From NCBI GenBank assembly GCA_049517675.1, contig JBEKRV010000015.1:1-64000 (forward strand): a stretch of DNA of 64,000 bases, written 5' to 3'. Shown one piece after another: positions 29,211 to 36,769 of the stretch. This DNA is from Bog-756 sp049517675 (GTDB lineage: Bacteria; Actinomycetota; Acidimicrobiia; Acidimicrobiales; RAAP-2). The notes beneath the pieces are model-generated. The model was not told the origin of the DNA and made no database searches. It saw only the letters and a list, made by a program, of their open reading frames with translations. Every line of letters starts with the position of its first letter. Position 1 is the stretch's first letter. The position numbers and the translations under genes were made by a program.

Positions 29211-30100
29211 TGCCCGTTTCCCCGGCGTACGTCTCGAAGGAGGCCGTCACCAACCTGTGGCGGAACCGCCTGATGACGGCGGCAGCGATCCTGACCGTCG
29301 CCGTGTCGCTCGCCCTCGTCGGCTCGGCGCTGCTGTTGAAGCAGGGTGCGAACAAGGCGACCGAGCTGTGGCAGAACGGCGTCCAGACCATCGTCTGGGT
29401 CCAGCCGACCGCGGGCAGGGCCCAGACGAACGCCATCGGTTCCGAGCTGCACCAGTCGGTCTACGTGAAGACGTGCACCTACCGGTCACAGGCCTACGAC
29501 TACAACGAGGCGAAGCACGTCCTTCCCGTCGACGAACTGGACGTCACCACCCAGTCCGAGTATCCGGCGTCGTTCCGGTGCGAGCTCACCAACCCGTCCC
29601 AGGCGCCCGCCCTGTACCTGGCCTTCTACGGCAAACCGGGGGTCTACGACGTCAAGTACCCCGGTCAGCAGATCAAGACGATGCAGAGCGTCATCCGGGT
29701 CCTCCAATGGGTGTTCCTGACGGTGGCGGTGGTCCTGCTCCTGTCCGCGTCGGTACTCATCCTCAACACCATCCGGATGGCCATCTTCGCCCGACGTCGC
29801 GAGGTCTCGGTGATGAAGCTGGTCGGTGCCACCAACTGGTTCATCCGTCTGCCGTTCATGGCCGAGGGGATGATCCAGGGTCTACTCGGGGCCGGGGTCG
29901 CGGTCCTGGTCGTCCTGGCCCTCTACTGGGGGACCGGTCTGGACCAGGGGAGCACGGCGGCCGACGCGAACAGCATCATCCACCAGATGTCGTTGAGCGG
30001 GTGGGAGGTCTTCGGGACCTGCCTCCTCGTGTCGGCGGTCGGTGTCGGTGTCGGTGTGGTCGGGTCGGCGTTCGCCGTCCGTCGCTTCCTCGACGTCTGA
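29210..30100 (+). CDS. ftsX: Cell division protein FtsX
   Basis: A 296-residue ABC transporter-like permease with four membrane helices: one near residue 22-42, then an extracytoplasmic domain with paired cysteines (KTCTYRS, FRCELTN), then three helices after residue 165. ARRREVSVMKLVGATNWFIRLPFM is the conserved cytoplasmic loop, here read in two parts (ARRREVSVMKLVGA and TNWFIRLPF). The extracytoplasmic domain should bind a peptidoglycan hydrolase of RipC or PcsB type. smpB, usually next in actinobacteria, is not here; a convergent lipase gene follows. Confidence 0.95.
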   Translation: MPVSPAYVSKEAVTNLWRNRLMTAAAILTVAVSLALVGSALLLKQGANKATELWQNGVQTIVWVQPTAGRAQTNAIGSELHQSVYVKTCTYRSQAYDYNEAKHVLPVDELDVTTQSEYPASFRCELTNPSQAPALYLAFYGKPGVYDVKYPGQQIKTMQSVIRVLQWVFLTVAVVLLLSASVLILNTIRMAIFARRREVSVMKLVGATNWFIRLPFMAEGMIQGLLGAGVAVLVVLALYWGTGLDQGSTAADANSIIHQMSLSGWEVFGTCLLVSAVGVGVGVVGSAFAVRRFLDV

Positions 30101-30116
30101 CCGCGATCGTCCCGTC

Positions 30117-31421
30117 TCAGGTGGTTCGGGAGAGCCCCAGTCCCGGCCTGGTGCAGGAGTCGATCGTCGGCCCGCCGCCGAACCTGTCCTGGATCCACCG
30201 TTCGATGAGCCCCGATGAGATCCCCATGACCTGGCTGTGCCCGGCTCCCTGGTCGGTCACGTACTCCACGTCGTCGTACTGACTGCGGCACAGGCTCTGC
30301 TTGATGAACTCGGTCGTCTCGCCGAAGGGGACCACCTCGTCCGCAGTGCCCTGGACCACCAGGATCGGGGCCGAGGTCGGGGTCCCACCGGGGCGGTTGG
30401 CGCGGTTGGCGGCCTGGACGGCGGGGACCTGCTCCCAACCGGGGAGGAAGAAGTGGGCCGGAGGCACGGCGTCGTACAACGAGGCCACGCCGTCGACGCA
30501 CGAGGAGGACACGGCGCCGAGGTCGGCCAGGCCGGCCGGAGTGAGCACGGTCCGGAGGCCGAACGTCCGGTAGTGGCGGGCCCAGGCGAAGAGGACCATG
30601 GCGGTGAAGGCCGACTGGCCCGAGGGGGGCGGCAGGTCCCCCGACGGCGCCAACTCGAGTACCGACGTGACCGGGGCCACGGCGGCAACGCCGGCGACGT
30701 AGAGATCGGGGGCGTACGACGGTGCGATCTCCCCGGCGAAGAGTGCGGCCTGGCCTCCTTGTGAGTACCCGAGGATCACCACGTCGTCCGATGCGTCGCT
30801 GCCGACCAGCGCCCGTGCCGCCCGTGCTGCGTCGAGTACGTCCTCGCCCTCGCTGTCGCCGACGAGATAGGGATGGAGGCCCGGGGCCCCCAACCCGCGG
30901 TAGTCGGTGGCCACGACGATGTCCCGATCGTGGATGAGGCCGGCCAGATCGGGCAGGGTCGCGGTCCCCTCCAGGGACGGTGCGCAACCCGACGCCACCC
31001 CGGTGGTCCCGTGGGCCCAGCTGACGACGGGGAATCCGCCGGGCGGAGGGGTACCGCCGGGAACGACGGCGATCCCGGACTCGGCCAGGTCGCCGCCCGA
31101 TCCCGATGTGGAGTGGTACAGGATCCGGTAGGCCCTGGTGCCAGAGGGGAGACCCGACCCGGCGGGGATCTGCTGGGTGCGGATGACGGAGCCGGCGGGG
31201 GCGTAGGGGAGCGGGTCCGGCGGTCGGTAGAACGAGGCGAGTGCTCCGGTGACCGAGGCGTCGGTCCCGTCGACCGCGGTGGTGGGCGGGGCCGGGGTGC
31301 CGGCGGAGGCCGCGGCAGGGGCGGCGAGTGCTCCTCCGAAGCAGGTCACCGCGGCGAGCGCGACGGCGAGGGAGCGGGCCCGCTTCGACAGCGCGGCGAC
31401 ACGTGCGCGGAGAGGGGCCAT
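30117..31421 (-). CDS. Secreted alpha/beta-hydrolase (LIP-type lipase)
   Basis: A 434-residue exported esterase. A signal peptide spans about residues 15-40 with a likely cut at AAASA. VVSWAHGTTGVASGCAP is the oxyanion region, ATDYRGLGAPG follows, and the nucleophile elbow is GYSQGG (Ser220). VVQGTADEVVP likely supplies the acidic residue and the late GAGHSQV the histidine. This matches the secretory lipase (LIP) family seen in fungi and actinobacteria, acting on triglycerides or short esters. A TACTGT hexamer lies 9 nt before ATG 31421. Confidence 0.85.
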   Translation of the reverse strand: MAPLRARVAALSKRARSLAVALAAVTCFGGALAAPAAASAGTPAPPTTAVDGTDASVTGALASFYRPPDPLPYAPAGSVIRTQQIPAGSGLPSGTRAYRILYHSTSGSGGDLAESGIAVVPGGTPPPGGFPVVSWAHGTTGVASGCAPSLEGTATLPDLAGLIHDRDIVVATDYRGLGAPGLHPYLVGDSEGEDVLDAARAARALVGSDASDDVVILGYSQGGQAALFAGEIAPSYAPDLYVAGVAAVAPVTSVLELAPSGDLPPPSGQSAFTAMVLFAWARHYRTFGLRTVLTPAGLADLGAVSSSCVDGVASLYDAVPPAHFFLPGWEQVPAVQAANRANRPGGTPTSAPILVVQGTADEVVPFGETTEFIKQSLCRSQYDDVEYVTDQGAGHSQVMGISSGLIERWIQDRFGGGPTIDSCTRPGLGLSRTT

Positions 31422-31430
31422 GGCCGTTCC

Positions 31431-31436
31431 ACAGTA
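31431..31436 (-). promoter_or_regulatory. -10 box of the lipase gene
   Basis: TACTGT on the minus strand, 9 nt before the lipase ATG and without a Shine-Dalgarno site. Confidence 0.35.
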
Positions 31437-31464
31437 GCCAGACCGGACTGCGGGCGTCGTCCTC

Positions 31465-31470
31465 TACGCT
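31465..31470 (+). promoter_or_regulatory. -10 box of the beta-lactamase-fold hydrolase
   Basis: TACGCT ends 9 nt before ATG 31480; no Shine-Dalgarno site. Confidence 0.4.
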
Positions 31471-31479
31471 GGTCGGGAC

Positions 31480-32370
31480 ATGGACGCTCTCGCATCGGTG
31501 GCCGACTGGCCGGTGGACTCGGCGGCTGTCGGCGTCGTGCGGATCGACCGGGACGGTCCCGAACGACTGTCGGCGGTCGGCGACGTGGAACGTCGCTACC
31601 CGTGGGCTTCGGTGACCAAGCCGGCCACCGCGTTGGCCGTCCTGGTGGCCGTCGAGGAGGGCACCCTGGCACTGGACGAACCGGCCGGTCCGGCAGGTTC
31701 GACGGTCCGGCACCTCCTGGCCCACGCATCGGGGCTCGGGCCCGAGCCCGGGCCGCCGACCGAGCCCCCCGGCACCCGGCGGATCTATTCGAACGCCGGC
31801 TACGTGGAGCTTGCGACCGTGCTCGCGGCTCGTGCCGGCATGCCGTTCGCCGACTACCTCGCCGAGGCGGTCCTCCGCCCGCTCGGCATGTCCGGCACGA
31901 CCCTGATGAACCCGACGGCCGGTGCCGCCGCGGCCGGTCTGCTCGGGCCTCTCACGGACCTGGTGTCCCTCGGTTGCGAGTGGGCCCGCCCCACGCTCGT
32001 CGCCGGCACGACCTGGAGGGATGCCACCTCGGTCCAGTTCCCGGGGCTCGCCGGGGTGCTCCCCGGCTTCGGCCCATTCGACCCGTGCGACTGGGGACTG
32101 GGGGTCGAGATACGGGGCGCCAAGTTCCCGCACTGGACGGGCGCCGACAACTCGCCGGCCACCTTCGGACACTTCGGCCAGACGGGATCGTTCCTGTGGG
32201 TGGACCCGGTGGCGGGGGTGCTGTGCGCCGGCCTGGCCGACCGCCGGTTCGGGGTGTGGGCGTCACGAGCCTGGCCGGCCCTGGCCGACGCCGTACTGGC
32301 CGAGGCCGCCCTGTCCGCACCGGGTGCGGTCGCGGGCGGGCCACCGCACGGTGGCGACGGCCACGTCTAG
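31480..32370 (+). CDS. Serine hydrolase of the class C beta-lactamase fold
   Basis: A 296-residue protein with SVTK (Ser44, Lys47), YSN (103-105) and HFGQTGS near the C-terminus, the three catalytic motifs of class C beta-lactamases, DD-peptidases and EstB-type esterases. No signal peptide is evident, so a cytosolic esterase or peptidase is more likely than antibiotic resistance. It is shorter than AmpC-type enzymes. Its stop codon TAG is part of the -10 box of the next gene. Confidence 0.82.
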   Translation: MDALASVADWPVDSAAVGVVRIDRDGPERLSAVGDVERRYPWASVTKPATALAVLVAVEEGTLALDEPAGPAGSTVRHLLAHASGLGPEPGPPTEPPGTRRIYSNAGYVELATVLAARAGMPFADYLAEAVLRPLGMSGTTLMNPTAGAAAAGLLGPLTDLVSLGCEWARPTLVAGTTWRDATSVQFPGLAGVLPGFGPFDPCDWGLGVEIRGAKFPHWTGADNSPATFGHFGQTGSFLWVDPVAGVLCAGLADRRFGVWASRAWPALADAVLAEAALSAPGAVAGGPPHGGDGHV

Positions 32371-32373
32371 GCT
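32368..32373 (+). promoter_or_regulatory. -10 box of nucleotidyltransferase, overlapping the upstream stop
   Basis: TAGGCT begins with the TAG stop of the previous gene and ends 7 nt before ATG 32381, predicting a leaderless message. Confidence 0.55.
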
Positions 32374-32380
32374 GCGCCGC

Positions 32381-33124
32381 ATGAAGGGTGTCCTCCTCGC
32401 CGGCGGTACCGGCTCGCGTCTCCATCCCCTGACCCGGATCACCAACAAGCACCTGCTGCCGATCTACGACCGACCGATGATCAACTGGGGCATCGAGGCC
32501 CTGGTCAACGCCGGTATCACCGAGATCATGCTGGTGACCGGAGGTACCCACGCCGGTGAGTTCCTCCGGCTGCTCGGCAACGGGCACGAGTTCGGCATCG
32601 ACCGCCTGAGCTACGGCTACCAGGACAGGCCGGGGGGGATCGCCGAGGCGCTCGGACTGGCGGCCCGGTTCGTCGACGGGGACCCGGTCCTGGTGATGCT
32701 CGCCGACAACATCGTCGAGAATTCGATCAGGCCGTTGGTGGAGGCCTTCCAGGCGGACCCCCGCGGGGCGCGGATCCTGCTCACCCCGGTGGACGAGGAC
32801 GAGCACCTGCGCCACCTCGGCGTCCCCACCTTCGACGACGAGAACCGCATCGTGGGAATCGTGGAGAAGCCGGAGCACCCCGCCTCCAAATTCGGGGTCA
32901 CCGGCATCTACTGCTACGACGCCGACGTCTTCGACGTGATCCCCGACCTGGTCCCCTCCGGGCGGGGCGAGCTCGAGATCACCGACGTCAACAACCACTA
33001 CATCGCCCAGGGGGCCATGGCCTACGACATCCTCGAGGGGTTCTGGGGCGACGCCGGCGAGTCGATCGACGCGTACTACACCGTGAACGACTTCGTCCGG
33101 AAGCACGGGGCCAACAAGGCCTGA
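32381..33124 (+). CDS. Sugar-1-phosphate nucleotidyltransferase (RmlA-like, short form)
   Basis: A 247-residue nucleotidyltransferase starting MKGVLLAGGTGSRLHPLT, the nucleotide loop of glucose-1-phosphate thymidylyltransferase. LLPIYDRPMINWGIEAL, VMLADNIVE (metal site), VGIVEKPEHPASKFGVTGIY in two parts, and GRGELEITDVNNHYI match the RmlA group. It lacks about 40 C-terminal residues of full RmlA, which form the allosteric and dimer region, so regulation may differ. No rmlB, rmlC or rmlD lies nearby. The product could be dTDP-glucose or another NDP-hexose. Confidence 0.85.
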   Translation: MKGVLLAGGTGSRLHPLTRITNKHLLPIYDRPMINWGIEALVNAGITEIMLVTGGTHAGEFLRLLGNGHEFGIDRLSYGYQDRPGGIAEALGLAARFVDGDPVLVMLADNIVENSIRPLVEAFQADPRGARILLTPVDEDEHLRHLGVPTFDDENRIVGIVEKPEHPASKFGVTGIYCYDADVFDVIPDLVPSGRGELEITDVNNHYIAQGAMAYDILEGFWGDAGESIDAYYTVNDFVRKHGANKA

Positions 33125-33171
33125 GGCGGCTCCTGCCCGGGCGGTCCGGACCGGGAGCACCTCGGCCCGTA

Positions 33172-33204
33172 CGGCACCGGGGCCCCGGAACCGTCCCCGT
33201 GCCG
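33172..33204. terminator. Hairpin between convergent genes
   Basis: CGGCACCGGGG (33172-33182) pairs with CCCCGTGCCG (33195-33204) with one bulged C, 12-nt loop. It sits between the nucleotidyltransferase and the acyl-CoA synthetase, so it may act in both directions. Confidence 0.5.
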
Positions 33205-33224
33205 GTCCGGGCCGCGGCCACCCG

Positions 33225-34877
33225 TCAGTCGAGCGGGACGCCCAACCACTCGGCGGTCTCGCTGCGGTGGCGTGCGTAGTCGACCTTGCCCGACGGCGAC
33301 CGCCCGATGGTCTCGACGAATCGGACGCGGCGGGGCGCCTTGAAGCCGGCCAACCGCGCCTTCACGTGCCCGATGACCGCGTCGGGAGCGACCGAGCCCT
33401 CGGCGACCCCGGGCGACAGCTGCACGACGGCCACGATCTCCTCGCCGAAACGCTCGCTCGGGATGCCGACGACGACCGCGTCGAGCACGTCCGGGACGGT
33501 CTTGACCACCTCCTCGACCTCCTCGGGATAGACCTTCTCACCGCCGGTGTTGATGCACACCGAGCCGCGCCCGAGCAGGTGGATGGACCCGTCGGCGCGA
33601 ACCTCGGCGAAGTCGCCGGGGACGGAGTAGCGGGTGCCGTCGATGGTCCGGAACGTGGCCGCCGACTTCGCCTCGTCCTTGTAGTAGCCGACCGGGATCC
33701 TGCCACCGAGGGCGAGCACCCCGATCCGGTCCGACCCCGGCCCGATGTCCCGTCCGTCGGCGTCGATGACCCGTACGTCGGGCCCGAGGGAGAACCGGGC
33801 CGTCTCGGCGGCCGCCTGGGCCGACGACACCGAGGAGCCCATCCCGAGGGCCTCCGACGAGGAGAACGCGTCGACGAGGAGCATGCCCGGGTGGTGGAGG
33901 AGGAGGCCCTGTTTGGACTGCTCACTCCACATCACCCCCGAGGAGACGATGGCGACGAGGCTCGACAGGTCCCAGCGGCCCGGCTCGGCGTCGAGGGTGG
34001 CGAGGATCGGCTTGGCGAAGGCGTCGCCCACGATGACGAGGCCGTTCACCGCCTGCCGTTCGATGGTGTCGAGCAACTCGGTCGGGTCGAACTGCCGCGA
34101 GGTCAGGGTCACGACGTGGCCACCCTCGCTCAGGCACTCCATGGCGGTGAACGCACCGGTCCCGTGCATGAGCGGGCAGGCGGGCAGGAGCGTCATGCCG
34201 GGCCCGCTCCGGGCCAACTCGGCCCGGACGTCGTCGATCCCGCCCTCGGGCGGATAGCGCCGGAAGCCGCTGCCGTTGAGCCGGGCGAACAGATCGTCCT
34301 GGCGCCACATGACGCCCTTCGGCATCCCGGTGGTCCCACCGGTGTAGAGCATGTGGAGGTCGTCCGGACTCCTTCCCCATGGCGCCCGGACCCGTTCGTG
34401 GCCGTCCGGCCCGAAGGCGCCGGTCGTCTCGGCGGCCTCCTCGAAGGGGACGGCCCAAGGCGGGCACGAGGCGGTCGCGTCGTCGACCCACAGCCAGCTG
34501 CGTATCCCGGGGACCCGGTCGCGGATGCCCTCGATCCGCTCGACGAATGCCCCGTGGAAGACGACGGCGACGGTGTCGGCGTTCTCCCACAGGTAGACCA
34601 GTTCGTCGTCGGCGTAGCGGTAGTTGGTGTTGATGGGGACGAGGCCGATCTTGTGGGCGGCGAAGGTGGACTCCAGGTACTCGGAGCAGTTGTAGAGGTA
34701 CAGGGCGACCTTGTCCTGCTCGGCCGCGCCGGCCCCGAGCAGCCATCGGCCCACGTTGTCGGCCCGCTGGTCGAACTCGCGCCAGGTGCGGGTGTAGCTC
34801 CCGTGGACGAGGGCCGGCGCGTCCGGGATCTCGTCGGCCACCGTCTCCCACACGTCGGCGAAATTCCACTTGCTCAC
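33225..34877 (-). CDS. Acyl-CoA synthetase (FadD type)
   Basis: A 550-residue ANL-family enzyme that activates a fatty or steroid side-chain acid through an acyl-AMP. LYTGGTTGMPKGVMWR is the P-loop; SSSEALGMGSS, YYKDEAKSAATF, SVPGDFAEV and the hinge LLGRGSVCINTGGEKVYPEEVEE (in part) follow; the catalytic lysine is in RSPSGKVDY. Similarity to the mycobacterial FadD19 type used in sterol side-chain breakdown is noticeable, but the substrate is inferred. GTG 34877 has GAGGAG 6 nt upstream. The divergent acyl-CoA dehydrogenase suggests shared lipid catabolism. Confidence 0.88.
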   Translation of the reverse strand: MSKWNFADVWETVADEIPDAPALVHGSYTRTWREFDQRADNVGRWLLGAGAAEQDKVALYLYNCSEYLESTFAAHKIGLVPINTNYRYADDELVYLWENADTVAVVFHGAFVERIEGIRDRVPGIRSWLWVDDATASCPPWAVPFEEAAETTGAFGPDGHERVRAPWGRSPDDLHMLYTGGTTGMPKGVMWRQDDLFARLNGSGFRRYPPEGGIDDVRAELARSGPGMTLLPACPLMHGTGAFTAMECLSEGGHVVTLTSRQFDPTELLDTIERQAVNGLVIVGDAFAKPILATLDAEPGRWDLSSLVAIVSSGVMWSEQSKQGLLLHHPGMLLVDAFSSSEALGMGSSVSSAQAAAETARFSLGPDVRVIDADGRDIGPGSDRIGVLALGGRIPVGYYKDEAKSAATFRTIDGTRYSVPGDFAEVRADGSIHLLGRGSVCINTGGEKVYPEEVEEVVKTVPDVLDAVVVGIPSERFGEEIVAVVQLSPGVAEGSVAPDAVIGHVKARLAGFKAPRRVRFVETIGRSPSGKVDYARHRSETAEWLGVPLD

Positions 34878-35029
34878 GTCGGTCTCCTCGTTCCCCCGGT
34901 CCGGAGCGGGTCCAACCCGTCCCCGAGACCATGCCGTCCCCTTCGACCCATCCCGTCCCGCAACCGTCGGAGGCCGTCACCAGCGTACGGGCACGTCCCG
35001 ACGGTGGGACCGCGGTGGTCGGTGCAGCC

Positions 35030-35035
35030 TACGCT
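35030..35035 (+). promoter_or_regulatory. -10 box of acyl-CoA dehydrogenase, leaderless
   Basis: TACGCT ends 7 nt before GTG 35043, supporting that codon over the in-frame GTG at 35022, which lies upstream of the box. Confidence 0.5.
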
Positions 35036-35042
35036 GGCCCAC

Positions 35043-36185
35043 GTGGATACCGCGCTGCCCCCCGATGACGACCCGCGCCGTATCGAGCTCCGGTCGTGGT
35101 TCGAGGCCAATCCGACCCCGAGCGGTCGCCAGCTGGCCCGGCGCGGCCTGGTCGCCCCCCACTGGCCGGCCCCGTGGGGCCTCGGGGCCGACCCGACCCA
35201 CCAGCTGCTGGTCGACGAGGAGCTGCGTCGCGCCGGGGTCCGGCGTCCGGACAACACCATCGGGATCGGTTGGGCCGGGCCCACCATCCTGCATGCGGGC
35301 TCCGACGAGCAAAAGGAGCGCTACCTGCTGCCCCTCCTGGCCGGCGACGAGATCTGGTGCCAGCTCTTCAGCGAGCCGGGAGCCGGCTCCGACCTCGCGT
35401 CGCTCACCACCCGGGCGGAGCTCGACGGCGACGAGTGGGTGGTCCAGGGGCAGAAGGTGTGGACCAGCTACGCACACCGGGCCGAATTCGGGATCCTCCT
35501 GGCCCGGACGGATCCCGATGCCCCGAAGCACCAGGGGATCTCGTACTTCATCTGCCCGATGGACCTTCCCGGGATCACGGTCCGCCCCCTGGTCGACATG
35601 ACCGGGACCCACACGTTCAACGAGGTCTTCCTCGACGAGGTCCGCCTTCCCCGCTCCAACCTCGTCGGCGACCCCGGCCAGGGCTGGTCGTTGGCCAAGG
35701 TCACCCTGGCCAACGAGCGGGTGTCGCTGTCGGGGGCCGGTGCGCTCTGGGGCATGGGCCCGACGGCGGACGACCTGGTCGCCGCGGTCCGCGCCGGCGG
35801 GGGGACCGGCGACCCGCTCATGCGCCAGCGCCTCGCCGCGCTGTGGGCCGAGGGGGAGATCCTCCGCCTGCTGCGACTGCGGACGGTGTCGGCGGCGGTG
35901 GCCGGCGCCCCGCCGGGACCGGAGGCCTCGGTGCGCAAGGCGCTCGCCGACGAGCACGGACAGAACATCATGGCGCTGGCCCGCGACCTGGCCGGTGCCG
36001 CCGGGATGCTGTCGGACAGCGGGCCGACCCCGGGGACCCCCGGCGATCCGTCGTGGCCGGACGCCATCTGGTCCTACGGCTTCCTCTTCGCGCCGGCGCT
36101 GACCATCGGAGGGGGGACCTCGGAGGTCCAGCGCAACATCGTGGCGGAGCGGACCCTCGGACTGCCCCACGACCCGCAGGTGTGA
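35043..36185 (+). CDS. Acyl-CoA dehydrogenase
   Basis: A 380-residue FAD enzyme introducing the alpha-beta double bond in acyl-CoAs. LFSEPGAGSDLASL and QKVWTSYAHRAEFGILLART are the flavin-binding motifs, GISYFICPMDLPGITVRPL the central beta domain, and GGGTSEVQRNIVAERTLGLP the C-terminal helix ending. It resembles the FadE subgroup acting on bulky or sterol-derived chains. It lies opposite the acyl-CoA synthetase and converges, with a 10-bp gap, on the riboflavin synthase gene. Confidence 0.9.
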   Translation: MDTALPPDDDPRRIELRSWFEANPTPSGRQLARRGLVAPHWPAPWGLGADPTHQLLVDEELRRAGVRRPDNTIGIGWAGPTILHAGSDEQKERYLLPLLAGDEIWCQLFSEPGAGSDLASLTTRAELDGDEWVVQGQKVWTSYAHRAEFGILLARTDPDAPKHQGISYFICPMDLPGITVRPLVDMTGTHTFNEVFLDEVRLPRSNLVGDPGQGWSLAKVTLANERVSLSGAGALWGMGPTADDLVAAVRAGGGTGDPLMRQRLAALWAEGEILRLLRLRTVSAAVAGAPPGPEASVRKALADEHGQNIMALARDLAGAAGMLSDSGPTPGTPGDPSWPDAIWSYGFLFAPALTIGGGTSEVQRNIVAERTLGLPHDPQV

Positions 36186-36195
36186 TCCGGCGTGC

Positions 36196-36672
36196 TCAGC
36201 CGACCAACGGGCCCGCGTCCTCGTAGCCCTGGCGCACCCCACGGCCGGCGTTCCGGGTGAGCTGTTCGGGCTCGTAGAGCATCCAGTAGGCGTTCCGGGC
36301 GTGCTTCCGGGCCCGGTTGACGCAGACGACCGCCAGCTTGGCAGGGTCGTCCTCCTCCGTCTCGTGGACGAACACCTCGAGGATGTGGGTGGAGGTCATC
36401 AGCTGGGCCAGCATGATCCCCTGGGACGCCTCGTGGGCGCAGACCTGGTCGATCTCGGCCCTGCCGGGCATGCCGAGGGCGACCACGATCCGGCAGCCCT
36501 CCTGTTCGATGAGGCGCTTGCAGGCCACACCGAGGTCCTTGAACCCGGGGACGGTGCGCCGGAGCACCTCGAAGGTGGTCCCGAAGCCGGGGCAGTCCTC
36601 GAGCTCGGCGATCGCCTCCGCCCCCATGTCGTAGCGGGCGAACATGGTGTCGACGACCCCGATCCGATCCAT
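36196..36672 (-). CDS. ribC: Archaeal-type riboflavin synthase RibC
   Basis: A 158-residue protein that matches the archaeal riboflavin synthase family, a lumazine-synthase paralogue unrelated to bacterial RibE. Opening MDRIGVVDTMFARYDM, then RRTVPGFKDLGVACKRL, VVALGMPGRAEIDQVCAHEAS, GIMLAQLMTSTHILEVFVHE and LTRNAGRGVRQGYEDAGP near the end follow the archaeal pattern almost block for block. Length equals the archaeal form (about 155). It should convert two 6,7-dimethyl-8-ribityllumazine molecules to riboflavin. Having it in an actinobacterium suggests inter-domain transfer or displacement of RibE. A TAGAGT box 6 nt before ATG suggests leaderless expression. Confidence 0.9.
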   Translation of the reverse strand: MDRIGVVDTMFARYDMGAEAIAELEDCPGFGTTFEVLRRTVPGFKDLGVACKRLIEQEGCRIVVALGMPGRAEIDQVCAHEASQGIMLAQLMTSTHILEVFVHETEEDDPAKLAVVCVNRARKHARNAYWMLYEPEQLTRNAGRGVRQGYEDAGPLVG

Positions 36673-36678
36673 CGGTCC

Positions 36679-36684
36679 ACTCTA
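36679..36684 (-). promoter_or_regulatory. -10 box of ribC, leaderless
   Basis: TAGAGT on the minus strand ends exactly 6 nt before the ribC ATG. Confidence 0.55.
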
Positions 36685-36769
36685 CCGGCCACCCTCCGCG
36701 ACGACGCCCCGACAGGGCGGTACGGCCCGGTTCGCCCGGCGCCCCCCGGGTGGGCAAGACTCGTTCCCG

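Noticed and set aside
29923..32172. A 749-codon open frame on the minus strand across ftsX, the lipase and the hydrolase
   Set aside because: It runs antisense or out of frame to well-supported genes, is rich in Arg/Pro/Gly and has no domain. Long shadow frames are expected at this GC content.
31480..32370. Antibiotic-resistance beta-lactamase
   Set aside because: The fold motifs fit, but there is no signal peptide and the family is mostly esterases and peptidases.
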